Below are positions 1 through 8,142 of a stretch of DNA of 64,000 bases, one piece after another. A model generated the notes under the pieces. That model saw only the letters and a program-made list of their open reading frames with translations, was not told where the DNA came from and made no database searches. The stretch comes from Actinomycetospora sp. NBRC 106375 (GTDB taxonomy: Bacteria > Actinomycetota > Actinomycetes > Mycobacteriales > Pseudonocardiaceae). Numbering within the stretch: position 1 is the stretch's first letter; every line of letters begins with the position of its first letter. Made by a program: the position numbers and the translations under genes. The stretch is from contig NZ_BSTS01000002.1 of NCBI RefSeq assembly GCF_030269665.1, forward strand, positions 62,001 to 126,000, written 5' to 3'.

Positions 1-2
1 TG

Positions 3-449
3 CTGGTGCTGGGCGGGCGGTTGGCGGAACGCTTCGGCTCGGCGCGCGTGACCGTCGCGGGCGGCGTCGCGTCCGCGATCGTCGCGCTGCCGATGTTCTG
101 GCTGCTCGACACGCGCAACGCCGCCGCGGTCGTCCTCGGCGTGACGGTCGGGGTCGCGATGCTCTCGATCCCCTACGCGGTCTCCGGCGACCTGCTCGCG
201 CGGCTGTTCCCGGCGCGCCTGCGCTACAGCGGCATCGCGCTCGCGGCCAACATCGCCGGGATCGCCTCGGGCTTCGTGCCGCTCGCCGCCACCGGTGTGC
301 TCGCGGCGGCCGGCGGCAGCTCCTGGGCGCCGGGCCTGCTCCTGGTCGGAATCGCGCTCGTGACCGTCGTCAGCGGGCTGGCGGCGCCGCGGCTCTACGT
401 GTCCGACGCCGAGATGACCGTCGAGGGCGTGGCGGCACCGCGGTCCTGA
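3..449 (+). CDS. MFS transporter, C-terminal part (gene starts before the window)
   Basis: The reading frame is open from the left edge and ends at TGA 447-449, leaving about 148 residues. It contains the cytoplasmic loop motif GGRLAERFG and about four hydrophobic segments (AGGVASAIVALPMFWLL, AVVLGVTVGVAML, ALAANIAGIASGFVPLAA, GLLLVGIALVTVVSGLAA), the pattern of the last third of a major facilitator superfamily permease. The R-x-SGIALAANIAGI stretch resembles metabolite:proton symporters of the MHS group, which is inference. An internal GTG at 6 is not the real start because the frame continues upstream. The gene converges with the aminotransferase, and a 53-bp palindromic repeat lies between them. 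The substrate cannot be told from this fragment. Confidence 0.75.
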   Translation: MVLGGRLAERFGSARVTVAGGVASAIVALPMFWLLDTRNAAAVVLGVTVGVAMLSIPYAVSGDLLARLFPARLRYSGIALAANIAGIASGFVPLAATGVLAAAGGSSWAPGLLLVGIALVTVVSGLAAPRLYVSDAEMTVEGVAAPRS

Positions 450-462
450 TCCGCGACCTGCG

Positions 463-515
463 TGATCGAAGTACCGATACGGACGCTCAGTGTCTGCGAC
501 GGCACTTCGCTGACA
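463..515. repeat. 53-bp imperfect palindromic intergenic element, family A copy 1
   Basis: The element begins TGATCGAAGTACC and ends GGCACTTCGCTGACA. The outer CGAAGT/ACTTCG arms pair, and the centre GGACGCTCAGTGTC is itself nearly symmetric. It fills the space between the convergent MFS and aminotransferase genes. Two further 53-bp copies lie at 54513-54565 (inverted) and 54596-54648. It may act as a bidirectional terminator or be a non-autonomous repeat. Confidence 0.8.
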
Positions 516-519
516 CGTC

Positions 520-1641
520 TCAGAGCTTGCGCAGGCGCAGGAGGGCGTCGGCGAGGATCTCGTCGCGTTTGCAGCAGGCGAAGCGGACCTGGGTCTCGAC
601 GCCCTCGGGCGAGGCGTGGAAGACCTGGTTCGGCACCGCGGCGACGCGGACGCGTTCGGGCAGCGTGCGGCAGAACTCGAGCGAGTCGGTGACGCCCAGG
701 GGCGCGACGTCGGCGGTGACGAAGTAGGTCGCCTTCGAGTGGAACACCTCGAGGCCGAGCTCGCGCAGGCCGTCGGTGAGCAGGTCGCGCTTGCGGGCGA
801 GGTCGTCGCCGAGGTGCGCGAGGCGGTCGTCGGGCAGGTCGAGCCCGGTGGCGATGCCGTGCTGCAGCGGGGTGCCGGCGGCGAACGAGAACCACTGCTT
901 GACGCCGAGGACCTTCTCGACGAGGTCCGCGGGGCCTGTCGCCCAGCCGATCTTCCAGCCGGTCACCGAGAACGTCTTGCCGCCCGAGCCGACGGTGATC
1001 GTGCGCTCGAACATGCCCGGGAGGGTGGCGATCGGGACGTGCACGTTGTCGTCGAAGACGAGGTGCTCGTAGACCTCGTCGGCCAGCACGACCAGGTCGT
1101 TCTCGATCGCCACGTCCGCGATCGACTGCAGCTCCGCCCGCGAGAGCACCGCACCGGTCGGGTTGTGCGGCGTGTTCAGCACGATCATCCGCGTCCGCCC
1201 GGTCACCGCCGCGCGGAGGGCGTCGGCGTCCACGGCGTAGTCGGGCGCGTGGATGCGCACGGGCACGAGCGTCGCGCCGAGCAGCTGCGCGGTCGCCCCG
1301 TAGAGGTCGTAGAACGGCTCGAGCGCGATCACCTCGTCGCCCGGGCGCAGCAGCGCCGTCATCGCCGACGACAGCGCCTCCGACGCGCCCGAGCACACGA
1401 CGACCCCGCCGTCCGCGGCGACGTCGAGGCCGTACCAGCGGCGCTGGTGGTCGGCGATCGCGCGGCGCAGCGACGGGATGCCGACGGCCGGCGGGTACTG
1501 GTTCCAGCCCTTGTGCATGGCGGCGACGGCGGCGTCGACGACCTCGAGCGGCCCCGGGGTGTCCGGGAAGCCCTGACCGAGGTTGATCGCGTCGTTCTCG
1601 GCCGCCAGCCGGGACATCTCGCTGAAGATCGTCTCGGCCAT
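520..1641 (-). CDS. PLP-dependent class I/II aminotransferase (DapC / kynurenine aminotransferase-like)
   Basis: The 373-residue fold-type I aminotransferase starts at ATG 1641. Visible family motifs are NLGQGFPD near the N-terminus, NTPHNPTG, the DEVYEHLVFD aspartate motif that contacts the PLP pyridine, and SGGKTFSVTGWKIGW containing the Schiff-base lysine. The C-terminal VRFACCKRDE carries the carboxylate-binding arginine. It aligns by eye along its length with M. tuberculosis Rv0858c (annotated DapC, N-succinyldiaminopimelate aminotransferase) and with kynurenine/glutamine transaminases. Substrate choice between lysine biosynthesis and kynurenine or methionine-derived 2-oxo acids cannot be settled from sequence. 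The start lies 44 nt from the guaA stop on the same strand, so co-transcription with guaA is possible. Confidence 0.88.
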   Translation of the reverse strand: MAETIFSEMSRLAAENDAINLGQGFPDTPGPLEVVDAAVAAMHKGWNQYPPAVGIPSLRRAIADHQRRWYGLDVAADGGVVVCSGASEALSSAMTALLRPGDEVIALEPFYDLYGATAQLLGATLVPVRIHAPDYAVDADALRAAVTGRTRMIVLNTPHNPTGAVLSRAELQSIADVAIENDLVVLADEVYEHLVFDDNVHVPIATLPGMFERTITVGSGGKTFSVTGWKIGWATGPADLVEKVLGVKQWFSFAAGTPLQHGIATGLDLPDDRLAHLGDDLARKRDLLTDGLRELGLEVFHSKATYFVTADVAPLGVTDSLEFCRTLPERVRVAAVPNQVFHASPEGVETQVRFACCKRDEILADALLRLRKL

Positions 1642-1684
1642 CAGACCACTCCTCGGGTCGAGCTCCGGTGCGCTGCGTCTCCCA

Positions 1685-3256
1685 TTACTCCCACTCGATC
1701 GTCCCCGGCGGCTTGCTGGTCACGTCGAGGACGACGCGGTTGATCTCGGCGCACTCGTTGGTGATCCGCGTCGAGATGCGTTCGAGCACGTCGTAAGGAA
1801 GGCGCGTCCAGTCGGCGGTCATCGCGTCCTCGCTGGAGACCGGCCGCAGCACCACCGGGTGGCCGTAGGTGCGGCCGTCGCCCTGCACGCCCACCGAGCG
1901 GACGTCGGCGAGCAGCACCACCGGGCACTGCCAGATCGTCTGGTCCAGCCCGGCGGACGTCAGCTCCTCGCGCGCGATCGCGTCGGCACGGCGCAGGGTG
2001 GCCAGCCGGGAGGCGTCGACCGACCCGATGATCCGGATCGCGAGCCCGGGCCCCGGGAACGGCTGGCGGCGCACGATCGTCTCGGGCAGCCCGAGCTCGG
2101 CGCCGACCTTGCGCACCTCGTCCTTGAAGAGTGCGCGCAGCGGCTCGACCAGCGAGAACTGCAGGTCGTCGGGCAGACCGCCGACGTTGTGGTGCGACTT
2201 GATCGTCGCCGCACCCGACCCGCCGCCGGACTCGACGACGTCGGGGTAGAGCGTGCCCTGGACGAGGAAGTCCGCGCCCTTGCCCTCGCTGACCGACCGG
2301 GCCGCGCCCTCGAACGCGCGGATGAACTCGCGTCCGATGATCTTGCGTTTCTCCTCCGGGTCGACGACGCCGTCGAGCTCGCGCAGGAACGTCTCCTCGG
2401 CGTCGACGGTGACGAGGTCGACGCCGGTGGCGGCGACGAAGTCACGCTCGACCTGGGCCCGCTCGCCCTCGCGCAGCAGCCCGTGGTCGACGAAGACGCA
2501 GGTCAGACGCTCGCCGATGGCGCGCTGGACGAGGGCGGCGGCGACGGCGGAGTCGACGCCGCCGGAGAGCCCGCAGATCGCGCGCCCCTCGGGCCCGACC
2601 TGCGCGCGGACCGCGGCGACCGTCTCGTCGATGATGTTGGCGGTGTTCCAGTCGGCGTCGACGCCCGCGACGTCGCGCAGGAAGCGGCGCAGCACCTCCT
2701 GGCCGTGCGGCGAGTGCCCGACCTCCGGGTGGTACTGGACGCCGGCGAACCGGCGGTCGACGTCCTCGAACGCGGCCACCGGCGCGCCCGGCGTGGACGC
2801 GGTGACCGTGAAGCCCTCGGGTGCCTTCGTCACGCCGTCGCCGTGGCTCATCCACACGGGGTGGGCGTCGGGCAGCTCGGTGTGCAGACGCCCCGCCTCG
2901 CCCGCGACCGCGAGCTCGGTGCGCCCGTACTCGCGGTCGCCGGTGTGCGCGACCGTGCCGCCGAGGGCGCCGGCCATGAGCTGGAAGCCGTAGCAGATGC
3001 CGAACACCGGCACCCCGGCGTCGAACAGCGCCGGGTCGACGCTCGGCGCGCCGTCCTCGTACACGCTCGCCGGTCCGCCCGAGAGCACGATCGCGGCCGG
3101 GTCGCGGGCGAGCATCTCGTCGACCGGCATCGCGTGCGGCACGACCTCGGAGTACACCTGCGCCTCCCGCACCCGGCGGGCGATGAGCTGCGCGTACTGG
3201 GCGCCGTAGTCGACGACGAGGACGGGACGCTCCCCACTGGCGGTCACGGCTCCCAT
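1685..3256 (-). CDS. guaA: GMP synthase (glutamine-hydrolysing)
   Basis: The 523-residue enzyme converts XMP to GMP using glutamine and ATP, the last step of GMP synthesis. The N-terminal class I glutamine amidotransferase shows SGGPASVYE, the nucleophile-cysteine motif GICYGFQLM and the QYHPEVGHS histidine/glutamate pair. The ATP-pyrophosphatase domain has the P-loop [14 protein letters not shown], and the C-terminal dimerisation domain ends [25 protein letters not shown]-type sequence. ATG 3256 is chosen over an upstream in-frame start because the protein then opens [18 protein letters not shown], as in actinobacterial GuaA. It is divergent from a PadR regulator, with 70 bp between the two starts. 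The other guanine nucleotide genes, guaB and guaB3, lie about 17 kb away. Confidence 0.96.
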   Translation of the reverse strand: MGAVTASGERPVLVVDYGAQYAQLIARRVREAQVYSEVVPHAMPVDEMLARDPAAIVLSGGPASVYEDGAPSVDPALFDAGVPVFGICYGFQLMAGALGGTVAHTGDREYGRTELAVAGEAGRLHTELPDAHPVWMSHGDGVTKAPEGFTVTASTPGAPVAAFEDVDRRFAGVQYHPEVGHSPHGQEVLRRFLRDVAGVDADWNTANIIDETVAAVRAQVGPEGRAICGLSGGVDSAVAAALVQRAIGERLTCVFVDHGLLREGERAQVERDFVAATGVDLVTVDAEETFLRELDGVVDPEEKRKIIGREFIRAFEGAARSVSEGKGADFLVQGTLYPDVVESGGGSGAATIKSHHNVGGLPDDLQFSLVEPLRALFKDEVRKVGAELGLPETIVRRQPFPGPGLAIRIIGSVDASRLATLRRADAIAREELTSAGLDQTIWQCPVVLLADVRSVGVQGDGRTYGHPVVLRPVSSEDAMTADWTRLPYDVLERISTRITNECAEINRVVLDVTSKPPGTIEWE

Positions 3257-3291
3257 CGTGCCCGACGACGGGGGACGACCCGACCCTTGCC

Positions 3292-3316
3292 GTCGTAGTG
3301 TCGATGACACTAGTCT
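3292..3316. promoter_or_regulatory. candidate PadR operator between divergent guaA and padR promoters
   Basis: A perfect dyad TAGTGTC-GAT-GACACTA occupies 3296-3312. It overlaps TAGTCT (3311-3316), a possible -10 for the plus-strand regulator, and abuts TACGAC read on the minus strand (3292-3297), a possible -10 for guaA. PadR proteins usually autoregulate through short dyads at their own promoter. Assignment to this PadR is inference from position. Confidence 0.55.
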
Positions 3317-3326
3317 CTTCGACACC

Positions 3327-3941
3327 ATGACTCAGCGCTCCGGCCTCGCCCTCGCCGTCCTCGCCCTCGCCGCGGAGGAGCCCCTGCACCCGTACCAGAT
3401 GCAGCAGCTCCTGCGGGAACGCGGCAAGGACCAGGTCGTCAACGTCGGCCAGCGCTCGCAGCTCTACAAGACGATCGACCGCCTGGTGCGCGACGGGCTG
3501 CTGGTCGCGCAGGGCACCGAGCGCGAGTCCGCGCGCCCGGAGCGCACCGTCTACGCCGCCACCGACGCGGGCCGCGAGCTCGCCGTCACGTGGACCCTCG
3601 ACATGCTCACCGCGCCCCGCCACGAGTTCGCGGAGTTCACCGCGGCGCTCTCGTACCTGCCGCTGCTCGACCCCGAGGTCGCCGCCGACGCGCTCGCCCT
3701 GCGCCTGTCGGACCGCCGCGGCGAGCTCGAGCGCCAGCGTCGCGAGCGCGACCACGTGGCCGGCGTGCTGCCCCGGGTCGTGCTGCTCGACAACGAGTAC
3801 GCCATCGCCCACCTCGAGGCCGACGTCAGCTGTCTCGCCGGCCTCCTCGACGACCTGCGCTCGGGCGCGCTCACCTGGGATCGCGCCGAGCTCCTCGACA
3901 TCGCACGCCGGATCGACGCCGGCGGAGGGGACGGATCATGA
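3327..3941 (+). CDS. PadR family transcriptional regulator
   Basis: The 204-residue protein has an N-terminal winged helix ([27 protein letters not shown], then the wing [16 protein letters not shown] and the [13 protein letters not shown] signature) and a longer C-terminal helical domain of the PadR subfamily with a Vir_C-like tail. ATG 3327 is chosen because homologues begin a few residues before the first helix; an upstream in-frame start overlaps the probable promoter. The stop overlaps the start of the next gene (ATGA), so the regulator and the FAD monooxygenase are translationally coupled. PadR repressors next to flavin monooxygenases commonly respond to the aromatic or drug substrate of the enzyme, which is inference here. 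Confidence 0.88.
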   Translation: MTQRSGLALAVLALAAEEPLHPYQMQQLLRERGKDQVVNVGQRSQLYKTIDRLVRDGLLVAQGTERESARPERTVYAATDAGRELAVTWTLDMLTAPRHEFAEFTAALSYLPLLDPEVAADALALRLSDRRGELERQRRERDHVAGVLPRVVLLDNEYAIAHLEADVSCLAGLLDDLRSGALTWDRAELLDIARRIDAGGGDGS

Positions 3942-5254
3942 AGGTCATCATCATCGGCGCCGGCACCGGCGGGATGTGCCTCGCGCACGGGCTGCGGCGC
4001 GCGGGCATCGAGGTCGCGGTCCACGAGCGCGACCGCACCCGCACCAGCGGCCTGCACGGCTACCGCGTCGGCATCTCGCCCAACGGCGCCCGCGCACTCA
4101 AGGCCTGCCTCGACCCGGAGCTCTTCGCGACGTTCGTGGCCACGACAGCGGCGCCGTACACGAAGCTCGCGATGCTCACCGAGCGGTACCGGCCGCTGAT
4201 CAGCATCGACTTCGCCGATCTCCCGCACACCTCCGGTGACCCCGAGGACGGCGAGCACAACGTCAGCCGCATGACGCTGCGCCAGGTGCTGTTCACGGGC
4301 ATGGAGGACGTGATCACGTTCGACCACCGGTTCACGCACTACACGCAGCATGCGGACGGGCGGGTGACCGCGCACTTCGACGACGGCGACTCCGACACCG
4401 GCGACCTGCTCGTCGGCGCGGACGGCGCGAGCTCGCGGGTGCGCCGCCAGTACCTCCCGCACGCGACGCACACCGAGACCGGGCTCGTCGCCATCGGCGG
4501 CAAGACGCTGCTCACCGAACGCTCCGAGCAGCTGGTGCCCGAGCAGGTCCGTCACGGCTTCGGCATGTACTTCGACCGCCGCGGCCAGTTCGGGATCACG
4601 CACATGGTCCGGATGCCCTACGGGAGTCGCAGCGACGACGAGCTGCTCGCCCGCTGGCCAGGGCTGCGCTTCGACAACACCACCGACTACGTCTCCTGGG
4701 CCATCACGACGTCGCGCTCGATCGCGCCCGCCGACCTCCTCGAGCGCACCGGCGCCGACGCCCTCGCCCTGGCCGGCGAGCTCAGCGAGGGCTGGGACCC
4801 GCGATGGCTCGACCTGATCGCGACCGCCGACCCCGGGTCGACGGTGGCCCTGGGCATCCGCACCGCCGATCCCGTGCCGGCGTGGACGCCGAGCACGGTG
4901 ACGATGGTCGGCGACGCGATCCACACCATGACCCCGGGGCGGGGCGCGGGCGCCAACACCGCGCTGCGCGATGCCCGCGAGCTGCGCGACCGGCTCGTGC
5001 GGGTCCGCGACGGGGAGACGGCGCTGCTCGAGGGCGTCGGCGAGTACGAGGACCTCATGCGCCGGTACTCCTCGCTCGCGGTGCGCGAGTCGCTGGAGTT
5101 CATGAACGACAACGGCACCGCCCGGCGCCCCGTCATCGGGCCGCTGTCGGTGATGGCGCAGCGCACGAGCATGCGCGTCGTCGACCGCATCCCGCCGGCG
5201 AAGCGCCGCATGGCCCGCGGCATGCAGAAGGTCCGCGACTCCGAGCTGGTCTGA
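3938..5254 (+). CDS. FAD-dependent aromatic monooxygenase (PHBH / TetX type)
   Basis: The 438-residue class A flavoprotein monooxygenase opens [19 protein letters not shown] with the GxGxxG Rossmann motif and an acidic residue at the end of strand 2 (VAVHERD). The DG motif is in LLVGADGASSRVRRQ, and the GD motif VTMVGDAIHTMTPGRGAGANTAL binds the FAD ribityl chain. The overall size and the short C-terminus match single-component hydroxylases such as TetX, the rifampicin monooxygenases and salicylate-hydroxylase-like enzymes. The ATG at 3938 overlaps the PadR stop by 4 nt. The C-terminal RMARGMQKVRDSELV tail is basic and probably helical. The substrate is unknown, but the PadR pairing suggests an induced detoxification or tailoring enzyme. 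A GTGAGC-ended hairpin follows the stop directly. Confidence 0.88.
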   Translation: MKVIIIGAGTGGMCLAHGLRRAGIEVAVHERDRTRTSGLHGYRVGISPNGARALKACLDPELFATFVATTAAPYTKLAMLTERYRPLISIDFADLPHTSGDPEDGEHNVSRMTLRQVLFTGMEDVITFDHRFTHYTQHADGRVTAHFDDGDSDTGDLLVGADGASSRVRRQYLPHATHTETGLVAIGGKTLLTERSEQLVPEQVRHGFGMYFDRRGQFGITHMVRMPYGSRSDDELLARWPGLRFDNTTDYVSWAITTSRSIAPADLLERTGADALALAGELSEGWDPRWLDLIATADPGSTVALGIRTADPVPAWTPSTVTMVGDAIHTMTPGRGAGANTALRDARELRDRLVRVRDGETALLEGVGEYEDLMRRYSSLAVRESLEFMNDNGTARRPVIGPLSVMAQRTSMRVVDRIPPAKRRMARGMQKVRDSELV

Positions 5255-5256
5255 CC

Positions 5257-5302
5257 TACGTGAGCGAACTTTGGGCCTATAGCCCCAGAGTTCGCTCACG
5301 TA
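5257..5302. repeat. GTGAGC-ended palindromic hairpin, family B copy 1
   Basis: Perfect 14-bp arms TACGTGAGCGAACT (5257-5270) and AGTTCGCTCACGTA (5289-5302) enclose a second short stem, GGGC-CTATA-GCCC (5273-5285). It begins 3 nt after the monooxygenase stop. Related elements lie at 17383-17424 and 34757-34800. It could work as a terminator without a U-tract or as a dispersed repeat. Confidence 0.8.
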
Positions 5303-5369
5303 TGGACCGATGAGTTCCGGCGCGCCCGGCCGTCACACCGGGGACACCGCCCTGCGAGGAAGGATCCTC

Positions 5370-6008
5370 ATGACCGTGACGACCGACACCGCCGATCTCT
5401 GGGCCGCCACCCACGCCGAGCGCGCCGCCCTCGCCGACGATCTCGCCGGGCTCACCGCCGCGCAGTGGGCATCGCCGTCGCTGTGCGCGGACTGGACCGT
5501 CGAGGACGTCGTCGCCCACCTGACCGCCGCGGCGAGCATCGGGCGGTGGCGCTGGATCGCCAGCATGCTCGGTGCCCGGTTCGACCCGGCGGTGCACAAC
5601 GCCCGCCGCCTCGCCGAGCACCGCGGCGCCACGCCCGCCGAGACGCTCGCGCGCTTCCGCGCCGTCGTCACCAGCTCGGTCGGCCCCACGGGCCACACGG
5701 CGGCGTGGCTGGGCGAGGTCGTCGTGCACGGCGCCGACATCCGCCGCTCGCTGGGCCTCCGGCGCACCGCGCCGGTCGAGATCACGACCCCGGTCCTGAC
5801 CTTCTTCACGAGCCGCGACTTCACCGTCGCCGGCAGGACCCTCAGCCGGGGGCTGCGACTGCGCGCCACCGACGGCCCGTTCACCACCGGTGACGGCCCC
5901 GAGGTCCGCGGGTCGACCCTCGCGCTGGTGATGGCCCTGGCCGGGCGGGCGGCGTACCTCGACGACCTCGAGGGGCCGGGGGTGGAGACCCTGCGCGAGC
6001 GCCTCTAG
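5370..6008 (+). CDS. maleylpyruvate isomerase / mycothiol-dependent enzyme family protein (DinB-like fold)
   Basis: The 212-residue protein has the MDMPI N-terminal four-helix domain. Candidate metal ligands are His50 in VEDVVAHLT and Glu116/His120 in LGEVVVHGADIRRSLG, the His/Glu/His triad of mycothiol-dependent maleylpyruvate isomerase. ATG 5370 is preferred over upstream in-frame starts because it follows a GAGGAAGGA ribosome-binding site and gives the family's usual N-terminus. In the family, members isomerise maleylpyruvate or conjugate mycothiol; many remain uncharacterised. It converges on maleylacetate reductase, with the two stop codons sharing CTAG at 6005-6008. A role in aromatic ring-cleavage metabolism is plausible from its neighbours but is not shown by the sequence. 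Confidence 0.82.
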   Translation: MTVTTDTADLWAATHAERAALADDLAGLTAAQWASPSLCADWTVEDVVAHLTAAASIGRWRWIASMLGARFDPAVHNARRLAEHRGATPAETLARFRAVVTSSVGPTGHTAAWLGEVVVHGADIRRSLGLRRTAPVEITTPVLTFFTSRDFTVAGRTLSRGLRLRATDGPFTTGDGPEVRGSTLALVMALAGRAAYLDDLEGPGVETLRERL

Positions 6009-7060
6009 AACGCCGCGTCGAGCAGGGCGGTGAGGCTCTCCCGCGTCACCGGCACCGGGTTCGCGTACGGCGCGGCGAGCACCTGCTCCACGACGTCCGG
6101 CAGCCCCTCGCGGGGCATGCCGATCGCGGCCAGGGAGGTCGGCGCCCCCAGGTCGCGGGCCTCGGTGGCCAGGGCCTTCGTGACGGCGTCGGCGTCGGCG
6201 CCCGCCCCGAGCGCCCGGCCCAGCGCCGCCACTGCCGCCGGGGCGCCGGGCGCGTTGTGCGCGACGACGTGCGGGAGCACGACGGCGTGGGTCTCGGCGT
6301 GCGGCAGGCCGTACGAGCCGCCGAGGACGTGGCAGAGCTTGTGGTGCAGCGACATCGTCGTCGCCCCGAGCACGGCGCCGCAGAGCCACGCGCCCTGCAG
6401 CGCCCCGGACCGCGCGTCGAGGTCGTCGGGCCGGTCGACGACCGCCGGCAGCGCCGCCAGCAGCGACCGCGCCCCCTCCTCGGCCATCACCGCGGTGATC
6501 GGCGTCCCGTCCGGGGCCCACAGCGCCTCGACCGCGTGGGCGACCGCGTTGAGCCCGCTCGTCACCGACAGCCCGACCGGCAGCGTGAGCGTCAGCTCGG
6601 GGTCGTAGACGACGCTGCGCGGCAGCACCGCGCGGTCGCGCCCGGTGCGCTTCACGCCGTCCTCGGTCAGCCCCCAGATCGGGGTCATCTCCGAGCCGGC
6701 GTACGTCGTCGGCACCGCCACGGCCGGCAGCCCGTGGCGCAGCGCGACCGCCTTGCCCAGCCCGACCGACGACCCGCCGCCCACCGCGACACAGCCGTCG
6801 GCGTCGAGCTCGCGGGCCCGGTCGGCCGCCGCGGCCGCGATCTCGGCGGGGACGTGCTGGCGGGCCTCGGCGAACACACCCGCGGCGCGGTCGCCGAGCC
6901 CGTCGACCGCCCGCTGCAGCGTCGCGCCCTGCTCCGGCGTGCCCAGCACCAGCACCCGCCGCGGCCCGAGCCGCGCCACCTCCTCGCCCAGCTCGGCGAG
7001 GCGCCCGGGGCCGAAGACGACGCGCATCGGCAGGGCGTCGTGGACGAAGGAGGTGGTCAC
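6005..7060 (-). CDS. maleylacetate reductase (iron-containing alcohol dehydrogenase family)
   Basis: The 351-residue protein would reduce maleylacetate to 3-oxoadipate with NAD(P)H, the step that funnels hydroxyquinol and chlorocatechol pathways into the TCA cycle. Family features are the FVHDALPMRVVFGPG opening, the nucleotide-binding CVAVGGGSSVGLGKA, the PTTYAGSEMTPIWGLTE substrate loop, and SLHHKLCHVLGGSYGLPHAETHAVVLPH with the histidines typical of the MAR branch. GTG 7060 (VTTSFVHD) is chosen; a TTG three codons upstream is an alternative. It lies 28 nt downstream of the gamma-resorcylate decarboxylase and is probably co-transcribed with it. This matches TsdD of R. jostii RHA1 or GraC of Rhizobium by role. 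Confidence 0.9.
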   Translation of the reverse strand: MTTSFVHDALPMRVVFGPGRLAELGEEVARLGPRRVLVLGTPEQGATLQRAVDGLGDRAAGVFAEARQHVPAEIAAAAADRARELDADGCVAVGGGSSVGLGKAVALRHGLPAVAVPTTYAGSEMTPIWGLTEDGVKRTGRDRAVLPRSVVYDPELTLTLPVGLSVTSGLNAVAHAVEALWAPDGTPITAVMAEEGARSLLAALPAVVDRPDDLDARSGALQGAWLCGAVLGATTMSLHHKLCHVLGGSYGLPHAETHAVVLPHVVAHNAPGAPAAVAALGRALGAGADADAVTKALATEARDLGAPTSLAAIGMPREGLPDVVEQVLAAPYANPVPVTRESLTALLDAAF

Positions 7061-7088
7061 GGCACCCAAGCTACGTCGGCCGGGACCC

Positions 7089-8048
7089 TCAGAGCCGCAG
7101 CAGCCGCTCGGCGTTCCCGTGCGCGATCTTGGCGCGGTCCGCCTCGCTGATCGGCGCCGTGCGCAGGAACTCCGTGGCGACGTCCATCTCCTCGAAGGGG
7201 TAGTCGGTGCCGAACAGGATGTGGTCCGACCCCAGCGCGAGCAGCGAGCACAGCAGCGGCGCGGCGGAGCAGACGCCGCTGGTCGTGATGTAGAGGTTGT
7301 GGCGCAGGTACTCCGACGGGCGCCCGCGGGCGAGCTCGATGCCGTGGTGGGCGTGGAAGCCCCACCGGGAGTCCAGGCGCCACAGGGTGAACGGCAGCGC
7401 CTCGCCCATGTGCCCGAGCAGCAGCTTCGCCTCGGGGAAGTCGTCGAACACGCGGGAGAAGATCAGGCGCAGGGCGTGCGACGCGGTGTCGGTGCCCCAG
7501 CTCCACATCGGGCCGATGAGCTCCGGGTGCCCGGAGAGCACGTGGGCGGCGTCGACGCCGTTCGCCGGGTGCAGGTAGAGCGGCACGTCGAGGCCCTGGG
7601 CGTATTCCCAGACCACCCGCAGCTCGGGGTCGTCGAGGTAGCGCCCGTGGGTGTGCGCGTTGACGAGCGCGCCGCGCAGCCCGAGCTGGGTCACCGAGCG
7701 CTCGAGCTCCTTCGCCGCGGCCTGCGGGTCCTGCAGCGGCAGCGCGGCGAACCCGGCGAAGCGCGTCGGGTGCGCCTCGACGGTCGACGCGAGCAGGTCG
7801 TTGACCGCGGCGGCGCGGGACACGGCGAGCGCGACGTCCGGCTCGGCCTGCAGGCCCGGGGAGTTCAGCGAGAGGACCTGGACGTCGAGCCCCGCCGCGT
7901 CCATCCGCTCGAGCCGCGCCCCGGTGAGGTCGAGCAGCCGGCGCGACATCTCCTCCCAGACGTGCGGCTCCGCGATCGTCGCGGTCCCCGCGCCGTACGC
8001 GGCGAGCTCCGGGGTCACGAAGTGCTCTTCCAGCCCGATCGTCCGCAT
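7089..8048 (-). CDS. gamma-resorcylate (2,6-dihydroxybenzoate) decarboxylase-like amidohydrolase
   Basis: The 319-residue amidohydrolase-superfamily (ACMSD-type) protein would decarboxylate 2,6-dihydroxybenzoate to resorcinol without redox chemistry. Metal-ligand motifs match the family: Glu7 and His9 in GLEEHF, His160 in LYLHPAN, the LGHMGE histidine at 213, and Asp282 in FGTDYPFE. Long stretches such as LSLNSPGLQAEPD and AALPLQDPQAA align closely by eye with Rhizobium GRA decarboxylase. ATG 8048 has a good upstream GGAGCGAGGG; a more distal start would place the dyad operator inside the gene. It is divergent from the hydroxylase and shares the 94-bp control region. Related decarboxylases act on 2,3-dihydroxybenzoate or salicylate, so the exact substrate remains inference. 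Confidence 0.87.
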   Translation of the reverse strand: MRTIGLEEHFVTPELAAYGAGTATIAEPHVWEEMSRRLLDLTGARLERMDAAGLDVQVLSLNSPGLQAEPDVALAVSRAAAVNDLLASTVEAHPTRFAGFAALPLQDPQAAAKELERSVTQLGLRGALVNAHTHGRYLDDPELRVVWEYAQGLDVPLYLHPANGVDAAHVLSGHPELIGPMWSWGTDTASHALRLIFSRVFDDFPEAKLLLGHMGEALPFTLWRLDSRWGFHAHHGIELARGRPSEYLRHNLYITTSGVCSAAPLLCSLLALGSDHILFGTDYPFEEMDVATEFLRTAPISEADRAKIAHGNAERLLRL

Positions 8049-8065
8049 CCTGCCCTCGCTCCTGT

Positions 8066-8109
8066 TTTCACCATCGCGCATTGACTTCCCCAATGATGAA
8101 ACCTAGCGT
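8066..8109 (+). promoter_or_regulatory. divergent promoter/operator region of the aromatic catabolic cluster
   Basis: A near-consensus promoter faces the hydroxylase: TTGACT (8081-8086), a 17-nt spacer, TAGCGT (8104-8109). Two nested dyads overlap it: TTTCACCAT (8066-8074) with ATGATGAAA (8093-8101), and CATTG (8079-8083) with CAATG (8091-8095). They sit between the divergent decarboxylase and hydroxylase genes and cover the -35, as expected for the operator of the cluster's IclR regulator. Which protein binds is inference. Confidence 0.65.
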
Positions 8110-8142
8110 TCGGCGGTGTCAAACCTCACAGGAGGAGCAGGC

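Noticed and set aside
616-1743. Plus-strand frame of 375 codons over the aminotransferase
   Set aside because: Antisense to a well-supported enzyme; Arg/Val/Asp/His-rich shadow translation.
3257-3328. Longer N-terminus of guaA starting at 3328
   Set aside because: It would run through the dyad and promoter region and adds residues absent from GuaA; ATG 3256 gives the family start.
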